Numbered from the stretch's first letter, positions 33,481-45,086 are shown. The stretch: DNA of 64,000 nt from Lytechinus variegatus (GCF_018143015.1 NC_054741.1:15561736-15625735), one strand, 5' to 3'. Notes: generated by a model from the sequence alone, not told the origin. Made by a program: numbers and translations.

Positions 33481-33977
33481 TTTATATCGATATAAAATAA
33501 GTGTTTAGGGAAAAGTATCATCCTACCTGTTGTGATATTGCCATGTGTGCTTTTCGATTGATGGTGAAGTTCTTATTCTTTTTTTACGGAATAGTCTATG
33601 TATTTTCATACACCCAAAGATAAATAACAGGGAAAATCCAAATGTGTACCTGTACATGATGTGGATATTTGTTTTTGGCCTGTAGGCTAAAGTAAGTTGA
33701 ATACTTCCAATCGATTACTCCCAATTTACATCAATATAGTGATATGTAAAAAAGTACCAACTTACTTTTTGTAATGTTGCCATATGGTGAATTTCTCAAC
33801 CCTTTTGTATTGAAAGGACAACATGTTTCATTTATTAAACTACAAAGTAATTCAAAATATGTAAAGGCTAAACAAATCAAATACTTACAATCGATTGCTG
33901 GAATTCCCCCCTGAGAATGAAACTTTCATGATTAATGGCTTGCTATTCGAATACCAGCAGTCGATTGCTAAAGTCAA
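33481..33977. repeat. About 190-base minisatellite, left part
   Basis: Degenerate units contain AAAGTACCAACTTAC, GTTGCCAT, ATGGTGAATTTCTCAA and AATCGATT. The same units resume at 36425-36850, so the LINE and MITE in between are insertions into one array. Confidence 0.65.
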
Positions 33978-35578
33978 TTGAAAATGATGAATTTTCAATG
34001 GTTAATAAAGGCACAGAGAGTTATGTGGATTGAAAGACTAAAAGAAAATAATACAATGAAATGGAAACAATATTTCAATTATGCCACAAAACATCTGGGA
34101 GGAAATTTTATATTTTCATGTGATTACTTGCTTGGATTGTTGGAGATAGCATTGCCGCAATTTTATATAGATTTGTTAGAAGTATGGATAGAGACGAAGG
34201 ATTTTCGTTTAAAATCTGAAACATTTAAAGGAAATGAGATATTTTTTAACAATAAATTTGTACGAATTGAAGGGAAATGCATATTTAACCAAAAATATAT
34301 GAAAAAAATATTTACAGATTGAAACATATTATGGATTATGATGGAAACTTAAGGCCATTTTCGTACTTCCAAAGACAGGGTTTAAACATAAATGATTTTC
34401 ATCTGATAGAGTCAATTTATAAAACTTTTCCAGTCAGCTGGAAACGAAATATGAAAATAGATAGCAAAGAGGCTTCTCTTAGGGAAGAAATATCATTTAT
34501 ATCTGGAAAAAGAATTTTGTCAATGGAGGAGTTAGTATCTAAAAACGTTTATGCAAATTTTATGAAATGCAACTTCTCAATACCTGATGTTTTCGAAAGG
34601 TTAAAAAACAAATATAGTTTCTCTTATGAAAAGATTGAACACATTTTTATGAGACCAAGACAATGTACTCTGAACAGTAGATTAAGAGAATTTCAGTTTA
34701 AAATGTTACACGGCATTGCTTACACAAATCATCACTTGTTCCGTTTTAAAATCTCACAAAATAACCTTTGTTGTTATTGTAAAAAAGAGGAGGAAACATA
34801 TCGCCATCTTTTTTTGGAATGTGAATATGCTTGTCTGGTTTGGGATAATTGTAAGGAGATGTTTGGTTTTATTTCTACGGGTAATTTAAGCTGGGAGGAA
34901 ATTCTTGTAGGGGTAGAATTAAAGGACGAAGGAAAAGAACGCTTAATCAATCACTTTTTAATCTTTGTTAAATTTTTAATCTTCAAAGGGAGGGGAAAAG
35001 GGTGCACATATAACCATGGATGAAATTAAAAGGAAATTTAAAGAAGAAGAATGGGAAGAAAGAAGACTGGCGCTAGGTAGAGGCAAGATGTCTCTTCATT
35101 TAAGGAAATGGGAAAATCTTTAATTAAAAGAATAAATAGGGAGAGTGAGGCAAAGGTATATATACGAGAGACAAAGCCACAAAACAAAATAAATAAAAAC
35201 ACAGAAAAAACCAATACGGAGAATTGCAGTCCCTTCCATGTAGAGTATAGGCATAAAGGGGAGAATGCTCCTAACCTGGGGACGGAGGGAGGGGAGGGGG
35301 GGGGGGGGGTGGGAGGTGGAACAACATTTTTATCTTTTTTTCTCTCTGATCATGTCATATATTTTGTTAATATTTCATTTTGTAATTGCTGAAACGCATT
35401 AGTATATTAATTTCTAGTATTTTTGAAGTTTGATGTATAAGTTGTATAATTATATTGTAATGGATTTATTGTATAATTTATAATTATGTTTCAAATAGTT
35501 TGTACAAATTGTTTATAGAATCTGATTATGTATGTTGATTTGAGAGAATATAATAAAACATCCTTAAAAAAAAAAAAT
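33978..35578 (+). pseudogene. 5'-truncated L1/Tx1-type LINE 3' end, plus strand
   Basis: Two open stretches (about 33978-34322 and 34319-35023) are adjacent and in different frames, so one frameshift lies near 34315. The second encodes the same C-terminal region as the minus copy: PVSWKRNMKID, then LREFQFKMLHGIAYTNHHLF, then a C-x2-C ... H-x4-C zinc motif (LCCYCKKEEETYRHLFLEC). The 3' noncoding region ends AATAAAACATCC and an A-run at about 35567-35577. Endonuclease and catalytic RT are missing. Inactive. Confidence 0.75.
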
Positions 35579-35747
35579 TGAACTTGTACAATCGATTACA
35601 GGTCCTTCATTTTGTTATGTATCTTACCAAGCTACACTCATGAAGCACCATCAGACAAGTATAATCAAGACTGACTAAAATTTCAGCAATTAGTGTATTG
35701 GTTACAATGCTCATGAATTCCGTTAAAAACTTACCTCAATGGATTTA

Positions 35748-36394
35748 CAGTTGAGGCCAGAAGTTAACATACACCCAGGAAATTCAAAGAAAAGCTGACA
35801 TTTGACAAACGTCATAGAATTTACTGTATCTTATAAAATATTTGTGCTATCATGGCAAATTTGATATCAAATTAATGAGTATGTCATGCCCCTTCATCAC
35901 ATTGCTTTGTCACCAGGAGCTGAAAAATATTAAGGTGAAATTTTTCCCAAAAAAATCTTCATATTTTAGACGAATTAAAAATAAAAACTTGACAAAAACA
36001 TTTCATATTTGTCCTAGTTACTTCTCAAAACAAACATTTCAGATTACACATTTTTGTTCAGTGGTGACATATCATGATAGAAAATGTAATATTAATCATA
36101 GATTTGACATTTATATATTTTTATGAAACGATTTTTGAAAATATAAAAACTAACAATAGAATACAATGGCATTAATATTCCTTTTTTTCTTCAAAGAAAA
36201 TTTCACCTGAAATAATACTTTGATCTCAACGGTATTCCAATCATGTGGACGAGCTCAATATGCTCTTTCATTTGATACCAAATTCTTCATGGCAGTATTT
36301 ATATTTCTGAAGATATAGTAAATTTAATGATGTTTGGCAAGTGAACAAATTTCACTGAATTCCAAGGGTGTATGTAAACTTTCGGCCTCAACTG
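35748..36394. mobile_element. Tc1-like MITE
   Basis: The left end CAGTTGAGGCCAGAAGTTAA and the right-end complement CAGTTGAGGCCGAAAGTTTA, each followed by CATACACCC, give a 29-base terminal inverted repeat. TA lies outside both ends (35746-35747, 36395-36396). The CAGTTGAGGCC start is typical of vertebrate-style Tc1 elements. No transposase frame remains. Confidence 0.8.
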
Positions 36395-36424
36395 TATATG
36401 TGTAAAGGAAAATTGATCATTTTC

Positions 36425-36850
36425 TGTGTGCGATTCGACTTATTGTGAATCAAATCTATTATAAATTTATATCAATATAGAATGTGTTGAGGTAAAAGTA
36501 CCAACTTACCTGTTGTGATGTTGCCATGTGTGCCTTTCGAATGATGGTGAATTTCTCAATCTTTTTTACGAAATGGTTCCATATGTTTTCATACACCAAA
36601 AGAAAAAGAAATGATCCAGAATGTGTGCCTGTACATGTTTTAGATTGTTTTGGTTTTAGCCTGTATGCTGAAGTAAGTTGAATACTTCCAATCGATTACT
36701 AGCACTTTTAAATTTACATCAATATAGTGATAAAAAAGTACCAACTTACTCTTTGTAATGTTGCCATGTGTGAGTTTCGACTTATGGTGAATTTCTCAAT
36801 CCTTTTGTATTGAATGGACAACATTTTTTTTTCATTTTTCAATAATCGTG
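36425..36850. repeat. About 190-base minisatellite, right part
   Basis: Two more units like those at 33481-33977, with CCAACTTAC, TGTTGCCATGTGTG, ATGGTGAATTTCTCAAT and ATACTTCCAATCGATTAC. Confidence 0.65.
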
Positions 36851-37251
36851 ATACGTTATATACATGTATTATAGATGTAGTCAGATCCTGTCTTTTAATA
36901 AGAAATTTTCCATTCAAGCCTGCATTCAGTATAAACTGTCTTTTTTTTAAATCTTAATTGATAGACTGCCCAAATTTGTACTTAGGCTGATTTCTTGTAA
37001 AGAGAACGAGGCAAATGGAAATATTGAGAGCTTTGGTATGTTATTATGACGTGGTCGAAGGTACATTCATGTAAATATCTTGCATTTCAGATTGATGGGG
37101 AGGGGGAGTAATTTGGGCCCATGACATAAAGCTTGGCATTTGTTATTGGGGCTGATGTTTGCGATTGATCGTAGTACACAATACTTGTTGCAATAATCAT
37201 GAGAAATTAGCCCTACAATCAATCACTAGGTTTTATGTTACGGGTTCCTGG
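36851..37251. other. No feature seen
   Basis: AT-rich sequence without recognisable coding or repeat content. Confidence 0.4.
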
Positions 37252-37421
37252 TGGGTGTTTCATAAAGCTGTTCGTAAGTTACGAATGACTTTACGCGTGA
37301 CTGGTGATCCTTTCTTGTGCTATGTGATATCCCTATAGAATGGATTTATGACCTTAAGAACATGTTCCAGTCGTGCATAAAGTTGTGCGTAACTTTTCGA
37401 ATAGCTTTATGAAACACCCCC
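37252..37421. mobile_element. Palindromic MITE, TAAAGCTGTTCGTAAG family (copy 2)
   Basis: GGTGTTTCATAAAGCTGTTC at the left and a near complement with AATAGCTTTATGAAACACC at the right. Related to the element at 20015-20182. Confidence 0.7.
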
Positions 37422-37422
37422 T

Positions 37423-37647
37423 GGGGGTGTTTCACAAACATTTAAGTATGACTTACATTGTAGAGTCGCACTTAAATACTGAGTTACGTACGGTATGAAA
37501 GGCTTGACCGCATTGGTCAGATCATGTCGTGAGGACACGGACTAATGCGTATCTATCAATGGGATCGTGCATTGCATATCACGTACGCGTCGGCATTTAA
37601 GTGCGACTTAGGTCATACTTAAATCTTTGTGAAACACCCCCCCCCCC
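37423..37647. mobile_element. Palindromic MITE abutting the previous one
   Basis: GGGGTGTTTCACAAACATTT at the left, AAATCTTTGTGAAACACCCC at the right. The interior has a second inverted pair (GAGTCGCACTTAAAT near 37462 and ATTTAAGTGCGACTT near 37595). It shares the GGTGTTTCA terminus with its neighbour. Confidence 0.7.
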
Positions 37648-39045
37648 TGTCATGTTATGAGCTGAACAGGGGTCAATTGTTCAACGAGTTGAAATTAATT
37701 CAAAAGCAACTCCAAATATCAATTGCAACTTCATTCTCAATTGTTCATGAGCATGGGTTGAAGGAACATATATTCGTGTATCAAGAGGCCCACAAAGTTT
37801 GCAATGAATTTGAAGTTAGTTAATATGAGGCTGCCAATAACTAAATCTCTTTTCATTGTGCACGTAACCCTCTATTAGAATTTTTTGGAAACTGCGTCAG
37901 GCTCAAAGTATTTATATATCTTTGTTTATTAGTATATTAAGAGGCTGCTGAAGTTATTAGGAACTTTAAGAAATATTTCATGTACATTCAAATCCTTGCT
38001 AAAATTTTGAGAATAATTATAGTAAATTGTATTTATCTTACTAGTGATGATTGCTTTGAAACGGAAAGGTATAAAATTTGTATTTGATGTTACATGTGAA
38101 TTCATGTATTTTAAGTGCTCGGCTTTCGTTTATCTCCCAATCCGATTTATGAGTTGATTTTATTTACATTCATTCTGTACTGTGCATTGATTTAAAGTTT
38201 TTAGCCTTGAACTTTTTGAAATACTTGTAGTTTTATATCTGTATATAGTCCATGATCATATTTTGCCTGCTATTTTACCCAACGAATGTGCCTGATTCAT
38301 TATTTTTTAACCAAATACTTGGTAACTTTCTCAAAATTCTTTTTAAAGAGTTCAGCATGTTACTATTGTAATATGAATATATAGAAATATGTTGATGTGG
38401 TTACTGCAATATTCAGCCGTACAGTTACGATTAAAAGCAGATTTATCATATTTTATGAACGACCAGGGCTCAATATAATGTTACACGCGCATTTGGTTTA
38501 AAATACTGACCAGGGACCAATCAGAGCGGTTCTTTCATCTTTGCAAACCTTTGCGTTACAGAGCCCTGATTACTATATGTAATTAAAAATTATACAGATG
38601 TTTCTTGGGGCAACTGGCGACCTATTCTTTTAATGTTTTGAAGTATGCAACTGCTTTAACCCTTTGAACAGGGGCAAGCCATGTCGATCCATGTTTCCGA
38701 AAGGGGGAGCAAAATTGAAAAAAGGGTGAGAAATATTTAACACGCTGTGTGCTTCGAAGTATAATACATTTTTTCAATCCCACCCCCCCCCCCCCCCGAT
38801 CAATGCCCCTGCCTTGAACCAGAGGTAAAAGTATTTGTGAATATCAATATTTTGGTATATTTTGTAAAGTTGTAATGGTTATTCTGATTCAACATTCCAT
38901 GATTCCTTGTACTATCTTACTTTGAATTTTGTGCAGCTGTGTTTCTAATGAAAAAACCCTACAAATTTGTATTATTGCTTTATAGTGGCGTAGTAATAAT
39001 TCTACTGTATTACATTATATTTGAAAGACTGAATTTTATGAATTA
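37648..39045. other. No gene seen
   Basis: AT-rich unique sequence with one long C-run near 38782-38797. No supported coding or RNA feature. Confidence 0.4.
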
Positions 39046-39389
39046 TACCGTGTGTCTAAAAAAAATGTAACACTTTTGAAATGGTTGCCAAATTGAGCAT
39101 ATGTAATTTTATGAAGAAATGTCGATATGTATAGAAAGCTGAAGGACCAACCTTTCATATGATATGAAAAATTAGAGAAAAAAAATCATGCTTCGATGAA
39201 CAGTGTTCACTTAAGTTAGAGGTATGAAAATGTGCCTGCGCAGGATTTTTCCTTCCAATTTTGGACAGGTAAGTTACTTGTAGCTTACAAAATAAGGTCG
39301 AAATGAGATATTCATGATCGATGGATCAACAGGATATTTTGAATACCTTGAATACCATTCCTTTTTCTCTGTTATTTATCAATCCCGAA

Positions 39390-39575
39390 ACACCACCGCC
39401 CACCCCCACACACACACACGCACACACACTTCCACTCCCATCTTATTGTATCATTGATCTGGTAGATGTGAACGGGATTAAGGATGAATGGGAATTGGCT
39501 AAACTGAAATATTCCAAATCATAATTAACATTACGCAACCCACTGTCCTCCCCTCCCACACACACACACACACAC
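39390..39575. repeat. (CA)n microsatellites in the left transposon arm
   Basis: Two CA-rich tracts (about 39402-39430 and 39558-39580). The right arm has a matching GT tract at about 41656-41678, so the microsatellite is part of the inverted repeat. Confidence 0.75.
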
Positions 39576-40035
39576 ATACAACCTTCTTCCTTTCCTCTCA
39601 CCTACTCCTTCCTTTTTTATCACTTTTCTTCTGAAAGTTTGGTGGATCATTTTTTTCCATTAATAATCAAATTATTAACCAGTCACTCATTTTGATCAAT
39701 GAAATCAATCGATAAATCACTGAAACATTAATTCCATCAAGCAATTGCTCAAACCAATTATCACACGCACACAAACCACACACACACACATACGCACACA
39801 CCACACACACATTAGGGCAGACATGACAAAAACAAGTTAAATCTTTTTTTTTAAAGATGTTCATGTTTCTTTTATTTTTTCTTATTTACAACTGCTTTGT
39901 TCATCTTAAAATGAAAGATCTGACAAAAGTAATCAGTTCATAGTCCACATGGCTATCTTTTCTTCTTGACTGAATATCACGGCTTTCAAAGTACCGATTG
40001 AGTAAGGGTACCGGTAAAGATAAAAGTCTTTCACA

Positions 40036-41118
40036 TTAATGATCGACATGTCCACCTTCTCTCTCGATACACGATCTTGCCCGTTTCAGCATGTCCAGAA
40101 CAGCTCTCCTGACTGTGGCTCTGTCCTGACGAAGGACATCAATCTCATGGGTGATTTTCTCCTTGATATCATCCATTGTGTCGGGAGGTGTGGTGTAGAC
40201 CTTGGCCTTGAGCCATATCCCCACAAGAAGAAGTCGAGAGGCGTCATGTCAGGTGAACGTGGAGGCCATTCAACTTCGCGGTTGAGGGATATCACTCGAT
40301 CACCGAAGAGCTGGGTGAGGCGCTCTGTGACATCCCTGGAGCGATGGCAAGGTGCCCCATCTTGCGCCCACCATACGCGTCGGAACCGTCCATTCCTGCC
40401 ACGGCGATACCTTGCAACTCTACCGAGGGCAGGGACAACATGTCCATCGATCATCTGGAGAAAGGCTTCACTGCTGACATTGTTGTCAAAGAAGACAGGC
40501 CCGATGATGTCCCCTCTGCCAGTGAGACCGGCCCACACCGTCATCTTGGACCGGTTGTCCTTCTTCTGGAGGATGCCCTTTATCCCGGTATGCCACAAGA
40601 TTGTGCGTGTTGACCTGAGCATTGAGAGCGAAACCGGACTCGTCCCCTATCAACAAGTCATCTAAGAATCGCGCCGGTCTTCGAAGAAGCCACTCACAAA
40701 ATCTTGTGCGACGCTGACGATCTCCTGGAAGAAGCTCGTGCCTCTTGATCATCTGGTAAGGGTGGTAGTGAAGATCAAGTCGCGTGATCCTGTTGAAGGT
40801 GGCGTGGGGTAGATCTGTAGGGTTTCGCCGACAGCTGATGTCTCCATCCTGATGCTCCCGAATGGCTTGACGAACCGCTTCAATATTCTCTGCCGATCGT
40901 CCAGTCCTGAGGCGTCCTGATCTTCCTCGGTTCAGATTATGGCTCGTCCCCGTTCCCTTGTACTTGGCGACATTGCGGTACACGGTAAGACGCGAAGGGC
41001 AGCGTACATCCGGATAGACTTGTCTGAACCTCTTACAGACTGCTGTAACATTGTTAGTTCGATGATACTCAGTTACCATGAAGGCACGCTGTTGATTTGT
41101 GAATTGGGGTCGTTCCAT
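40036..41118 (-). pseudogene. Mariner-superfamily transposase, two frameshifts
   Basis: The start at 41118 gives MERPQFTNQQRAF and a helix-turn-helix region (residues about 10-60) followed by a basic linker with GRSGRLRTGRS. The catalytic triad is visible as GDESGF (near 40641), WAQDGAPCH (near 40360) and WPPRSPDMTPLDFFLWG (near 40235); the second and third Asp are 36 residues apart. The frame shifts by one base near 40570 and again near 40215; the C-terminal piece (40215-40036) contains LKAKVYTTPPDTMDDIKEKI, as expected after FFLWG. The length matches the family (about 350 residues), so the gene is full-length but probably inactive as written. Confidence 0.85.
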
Positions 41119-41972
41119 ACTGACAACATGGCATAAGATGGACTGTTTGAAGGCTATGTAACAACTTAATGCAATTATTTTTACTCTTAAACCTGTAATG
41201 TGTAATACCGTGTTTTTGCCTCGTTGTTTAGTTTCAAACAGTGATGTTGGATAAAGAGGATTATGTAACAGTTTCTGGCTACTCAGTGTTCAGGCCAATG
41301 AAGAATAACAATGCATTGTCACATTCCATGGACAGGTGATAACAAGTTCAAATGTGGGGAAAGAGAAGGGGTCTGGTATTCTCAATGCATAATGAATGAT
41401 GTACTTAGCTATTACATGTTTGGGTCATTCATAAAGCCTGAATAAAATGTGATTGAAGATCCACCAAATTTACGGAAGAAAACAGATAAAGAAAAGGCAA
41501 GGGGTAGGTGATGGGATGGGAAAAGGTTGTGGGGGAGGAGAGTGGGTTGCATGTCGATTATGATTTTGAATATTTTAATTAAACATTGTCCAATTCTTCC
41601 TTCATCCTGTTCACATCTACCAGATCAATGATACATTAAGATGGGAGTGGAAGTTGATGTGTGTGTGTGTGTGTGTGGCATGGGTGGTGTTTGGGGATTG
41701 ATAAATGACAGAGAGAAAGGATTTGTATTCAAAACATCCTTTTAACTCTTAATCCATCGATCATGAATATCTCATATCAAATTTATTTTGTATGCTATAC
41801 CTGTCCAAAATTCGAAGGAAAAATCCTGCGCAGGCCCATTTTCATACCTCATTTCATATGAATGGTTGGTCCTTTAGCTTTCCATACATATTGACATTTT
41901 TTCATGAAATAATAATATTGCTCAATTTGGCAACCATTTCAAAAGTGTTACGTTTTTTTTAGACACACGGTA

Positions 41973-42769
41973 TATTTAAGGTTTTACTGGGAATTTGGCT
42001 GGAATAGATTCAATTAAAAAGCAAACAGCAATCAAACCAAATTTCAGCCAAAAACATTAATACAAAGCAATACAAGCGTCTCACTCCCCAAACCAGGTTT
42101 TTTTTTTAAAAGAAGAACGAACGTTTAAAAAAGATAAGACGTCCACATCTTGTGAAAGGGATACATGAGGTTAAGATGGAGGGGGTATTATACCCCCCCC
42201 CCTGGAACCATACCTAGATAACAGTCATATGTAATTATTTCATGAACAGAAGACGCTGCATGTTAATTGAAAGTAGTGGTCAAATATGTGAATTGTATAT
42301 TTTTTATTTATTTGAATATATATAACTGTGTTGTTTGTGGGTACATCTGGGATTTGTCTGCCTGCTATGTACTATTTTCTACGCCATTTTTCAAGATATT
42401 CTTTTGTAGTACTGATATTTAGATATTCAATTATTTATAATAATAAAATTGGTCATCAAGCGAAGGAGACTGTTATTAAGTTGTTTTCTCTGGACCTTAT
42501 TGGCCTCGAATACGTGCGATTGTGATCTAAAACTTGATCGAGTAAAACGATAAAGAAATGACATGAATGAAGAGAGAAATTTGCTTTGGAATGAATTGGC
42601 TACTGATGAATTAAATCGGATTAATCCTGACCTGTGTTGAAAATTCTCGTAATTTATGTTGGAAATTATGATTCCATTTTCTCAGAAAAAAACGTTTGTA
42701 GTAACATCCTGGAAAAAATGACATCAATTTTGTTTTAAGTCAATAGTAGTTAAGCTAGTCTAACCAGAC
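41973..42769. other. No gene seen
   Basis: AT-rich sequence with a C-run near 42193-42202. If the genes from 43438 onward belong to a Polinton-like element, its left end may lie near 42755, but no terminus could be proved. Confidence 0.35.
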
Positions 42770-43135
42770 AGGGACTTTTAATTGGTTTTAATTGGTTGTT
42801 AATTAGTGATTCATTAAAATTTAATTAACACCAATTAAGACATCCGTTAACTAATTAAAATCTCTTTGTTTTTAATTAGTCATAATTGGACTAATTAAAA
42901 CGTCCTTCCTACGTTAATTAACGGCCTTTGTTCGATTAAAAGTCCTTTTGTTTTCTTCTGTTTTTGACCAATTAAAAGTCCTTTTGTTTTCTTTTGTTTT
43001 TGACCAATTAAAAGTCCCTTTGTTTTTAATTAGTCATCCTTTGACGAATTATAACGTCCTTCCAACGTTAATTAGCGACCTTCGTTCAATTAACATTTTC
43101 TTTGTTTTCTTTTGTGTTTGACCAATTAAAAGTCA
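42770..43135. repeat. AT-rich tandem repeat upstream of the PC4-like gene
   Basis: Degenerate units of about 40 bases contain CCAATTAAAAGTCCTTTTGT, TTTTAATTAGTCAT and ACGTTAATTA. The AATTGG/CCAATT core recurs more than ten times. It could be a subterminal repeat of a mobile element. Confidence 0.65.
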
Positions 43136-43198
43136 CTTCCATCATCAAGGAGTGATTTTATGAATTATTAGTCAGAAAATGAAGTTTCGAGATCAGCG

Positions 43199-43343
43199 AT
43201 TGGTTGAATGTTAATTAACCGTCTTGCTTGTGATTGGCTCGTGAAAAAGGGTGATTGTTGGTGATTGGTCGATTAAAAAAAATGTACTCTGATTGGCCGA
43301 GAGGGATGGTCCATAGGAACGTGTAGTAAAGAAAACATAAATA
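43199..43343 (+). promoter_or_regulatory. CCAAT-box array and TATA-like box
   Basis: ATTGG (the CCAAT box in reverse) occurs at 43199, 43233, 43264 and 43292, spaced 34, 31 and 28 bases, and is followed by ATAAATA at 43337-43343. The first coding ATG is at 43438, leaving a leader of roughly 65 bases. Regular CCAAT spacing of about three helical turns is typical of NF-Y-driven promoters. Confidence 0.6.
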
Positions 43344-43437
43344 GTGAAGTAAATTCTGCGCTAGGATCATTGAGTCCCTGAGCTACAAATCAGTACTTGA
43401 AGAGCACAGATCTACATTACGTATTACTGCCTGTACC

Positions 43438-44152
43438 ATGATGGCCACCAACACACCGGAGAATACTTTTGCCTCCATGAGCAACAGTCAACTGAATACA
43501 CCTAAGCTTGTGATACCAGAGAACCACGCAAACGATGTTCTACGCCCAGCCAACTTTTCACTTTCACCGGTGAAAGTACAGGAGAAACTCAAACCAAAGA
43601 CTCCTCCAGGAATCCTTGCATTAAGGGTAAGTTTCAATATTCAAGTATGATATTATTTTGATATTAGGGATGTGTTATTGCGTTTATTTATATTTTTTTT
43701 TTTGTTGTATAAAATATTCATTTCAAACAACTACAACCAACTTTATTAAAACTAATGACGGTGTTGTATTTTACTGCATGACGTGTACTTTTGAATTATG
43801 GTTTTCAGTAACAGCTATGATAGATTCGCATACTTAATATATTTTATCATCTTGTTTTATGTATTAGGCATCTGGGAGAAGCAAAGAAAATGGGTATACA
43901 ATGCGGGAAGAGGCAGGGTGTCATTTCAGTCAGGAAATACATGTCAATGAATGTGAATTTGAAGAGGGCTCAAAACCGTTTCATTTAGGAGGAAAACGCT
44001 TTGCCGTTGTCAAGCAATTCAGAGGCGTTCCATACGTGAATGTCCGAGAATACTTTAAAATGAATGGGTCTAATAGGATGCTCCCGGAAAAAAAGGCATC
44101 AATTCAACTGCTGAAAATTGGTGGAAATTGGTTGGCGCAAAATTTGAAATAA
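43438..44152 (+). CDS. PC4-like protein, isoform A (exons 43438-43626 and 43868-44152)
   Basis: Exon 1 encodes 63 residues rich in Ser, Pro and Asn (KLVIPENH, PANFSLSPVKV, KPKTPPGILALR) and ends at GTAAGT (43627) in phase 0. The acceptor TTTTATGTATTAG (ending 43867) joins in frame to a 94-residue exon and stop at 44150, for 157 residues. Residues about 99-150 (FHLGGKRFAVVKQFRGVPYV, NVREYF, then a basic KMNGSNRMLPEKK) match the pattern of the transcriptional coactivator p15/PC4 domain, a small single-stranded-DNA-binding fold with Lys/Arg-rich strands and a conserved VREYF-like motif. The protein is probably nuclear. It might be a host cofactor paralogue or an accessory gene of a Polinton-like element; no direct evidence decides. 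Confidence 0.7.
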
Positions 44153-45086
44153 GCAATGCTGTAAGAGCATTCAGTAATGGAAAGAAATAGATTCTACTTG
44201 GCATCAATTTAACATTCAATGGTCTTGCAAATTTTGTTTTTTAAAACGTCATTAAAAAAAAAGTAAATGTAAGTTCACATTTCCCTGACTGATCGACACT
44301 CTATCCTCTTTCTGTACCCAGGCTGCCCTCGCCGAACTCGATCAACAACTTATGGAAACTTCACCCACGGTATTTGGTCGCCGGTCATCCCAGGCATCAT
44401 CCCAAAAGATGGTAACACCGGACATCATACTGCTCAAATCTCCCCCGAAAGCGCCAGCAACCCGCCGTCATCGACTGCGAAGGCAGCACGCTATCATAGG
44501 AGTGACAACACCTACAACAAGTCGAAGCTCTCCTCCAACTCCACCAACCCAGTCGGTTCAGATGGAGGTAGATATATCGGACAAAGTTCTCCAAGAGCTA
44601 CAAAGCCTGCGCAAGAAGCTTTCTTTCGATGAGGTGATGGAGCAAGAAACGGAAAACCAGAGCATGGATGTTGATAAGGAGGATCAGGATAAGGAGGATG
44701 CAGGCAGTCATCTACCAGCGTCACCTGTCCTCATGGCAGTTAAGGCCATATCTGGTCTCATCAATGAGTGTGTTCATGAGTCCTGCGAAGGATGCAAAAA
44801 TAAATATCCAAGTCAGAAGGACCACGAGGATTGCATCTGGCTGCCATGGGAAGAATTAGTTGACAAGTATTTTGATAAAGCATTGAATATGCTCAACGAA
44901 GAAGGTTTCTTTTGGTTTGCCAATCAAGTGTACAACGTGCATGGTATGTTTGAAGATGAATACGACTATTGCGTTGCCGAAGCCGCTGAATTCTTCAATT
45001 CCGGACTTAAAAAGACAGGCACACAATCACATGTCAAAAGAAAAGTCAAAGAATTACCTGAACTGAAAATGGGACCGCTTTTGTAA
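43438..45086 (+). CDS. Isoform B: shared exon 1 joined to a Cys/His-cluster exon (43438-43626 and 44322-45086)
   Basis: The same exon 1 can join in phase 0 to 44322 (acceptor TTTCTGTACCCAG), skipping the PC4 exon, to give 317 residues. Exon 3 begins AALAELDQQLMETSP, has a basic patch TRRHRLRRQ (likely nuclear signal, residues about 111-119), a TP/SP-rich segment, an acidic stretch (DVDKEDQDKED), and a C-terminal domain with C213, H215, C218, C221, H231 and C234, a plausible zinc site, followed by an acidic/aromatic helical segment (YFDKALNMLNEEGFFWFANQ). The family is not recognised; no function is assigned. Exon 2 contains a stop, so the two proteins are mutually exclusive. The long open frame, phase agreement and good splice sites support coding. 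Confidence 0.65.

Larger units (their letters stand above)
39048..41970 (-). mobile_element. Mariner-superfamily transposon with about 500-base terminal inverted repeats
   Basis: The left end CCGTGTGTCTAAAAAAAATG and the inverse right end share near-identity for several hundred bases (about 39048-39580 and 41490-41970), including CCTGCGCAGGATTTTTCCTT and a (CA)n tract in each arm. TA lies outside both ends (39046-39047, 41971-41972). The transposase is on the minus strand. Total length is about 2.9 kb, much of it terminal repeat. Confidence 0.85.

Noticed and set aside
35108..35392. 94-codon frame at the 3' end of the plus-strand LINE
   Set aside because: Runs through a G-run and the LINE 3' noncoding region; no counterpart in the minus-strand copy.
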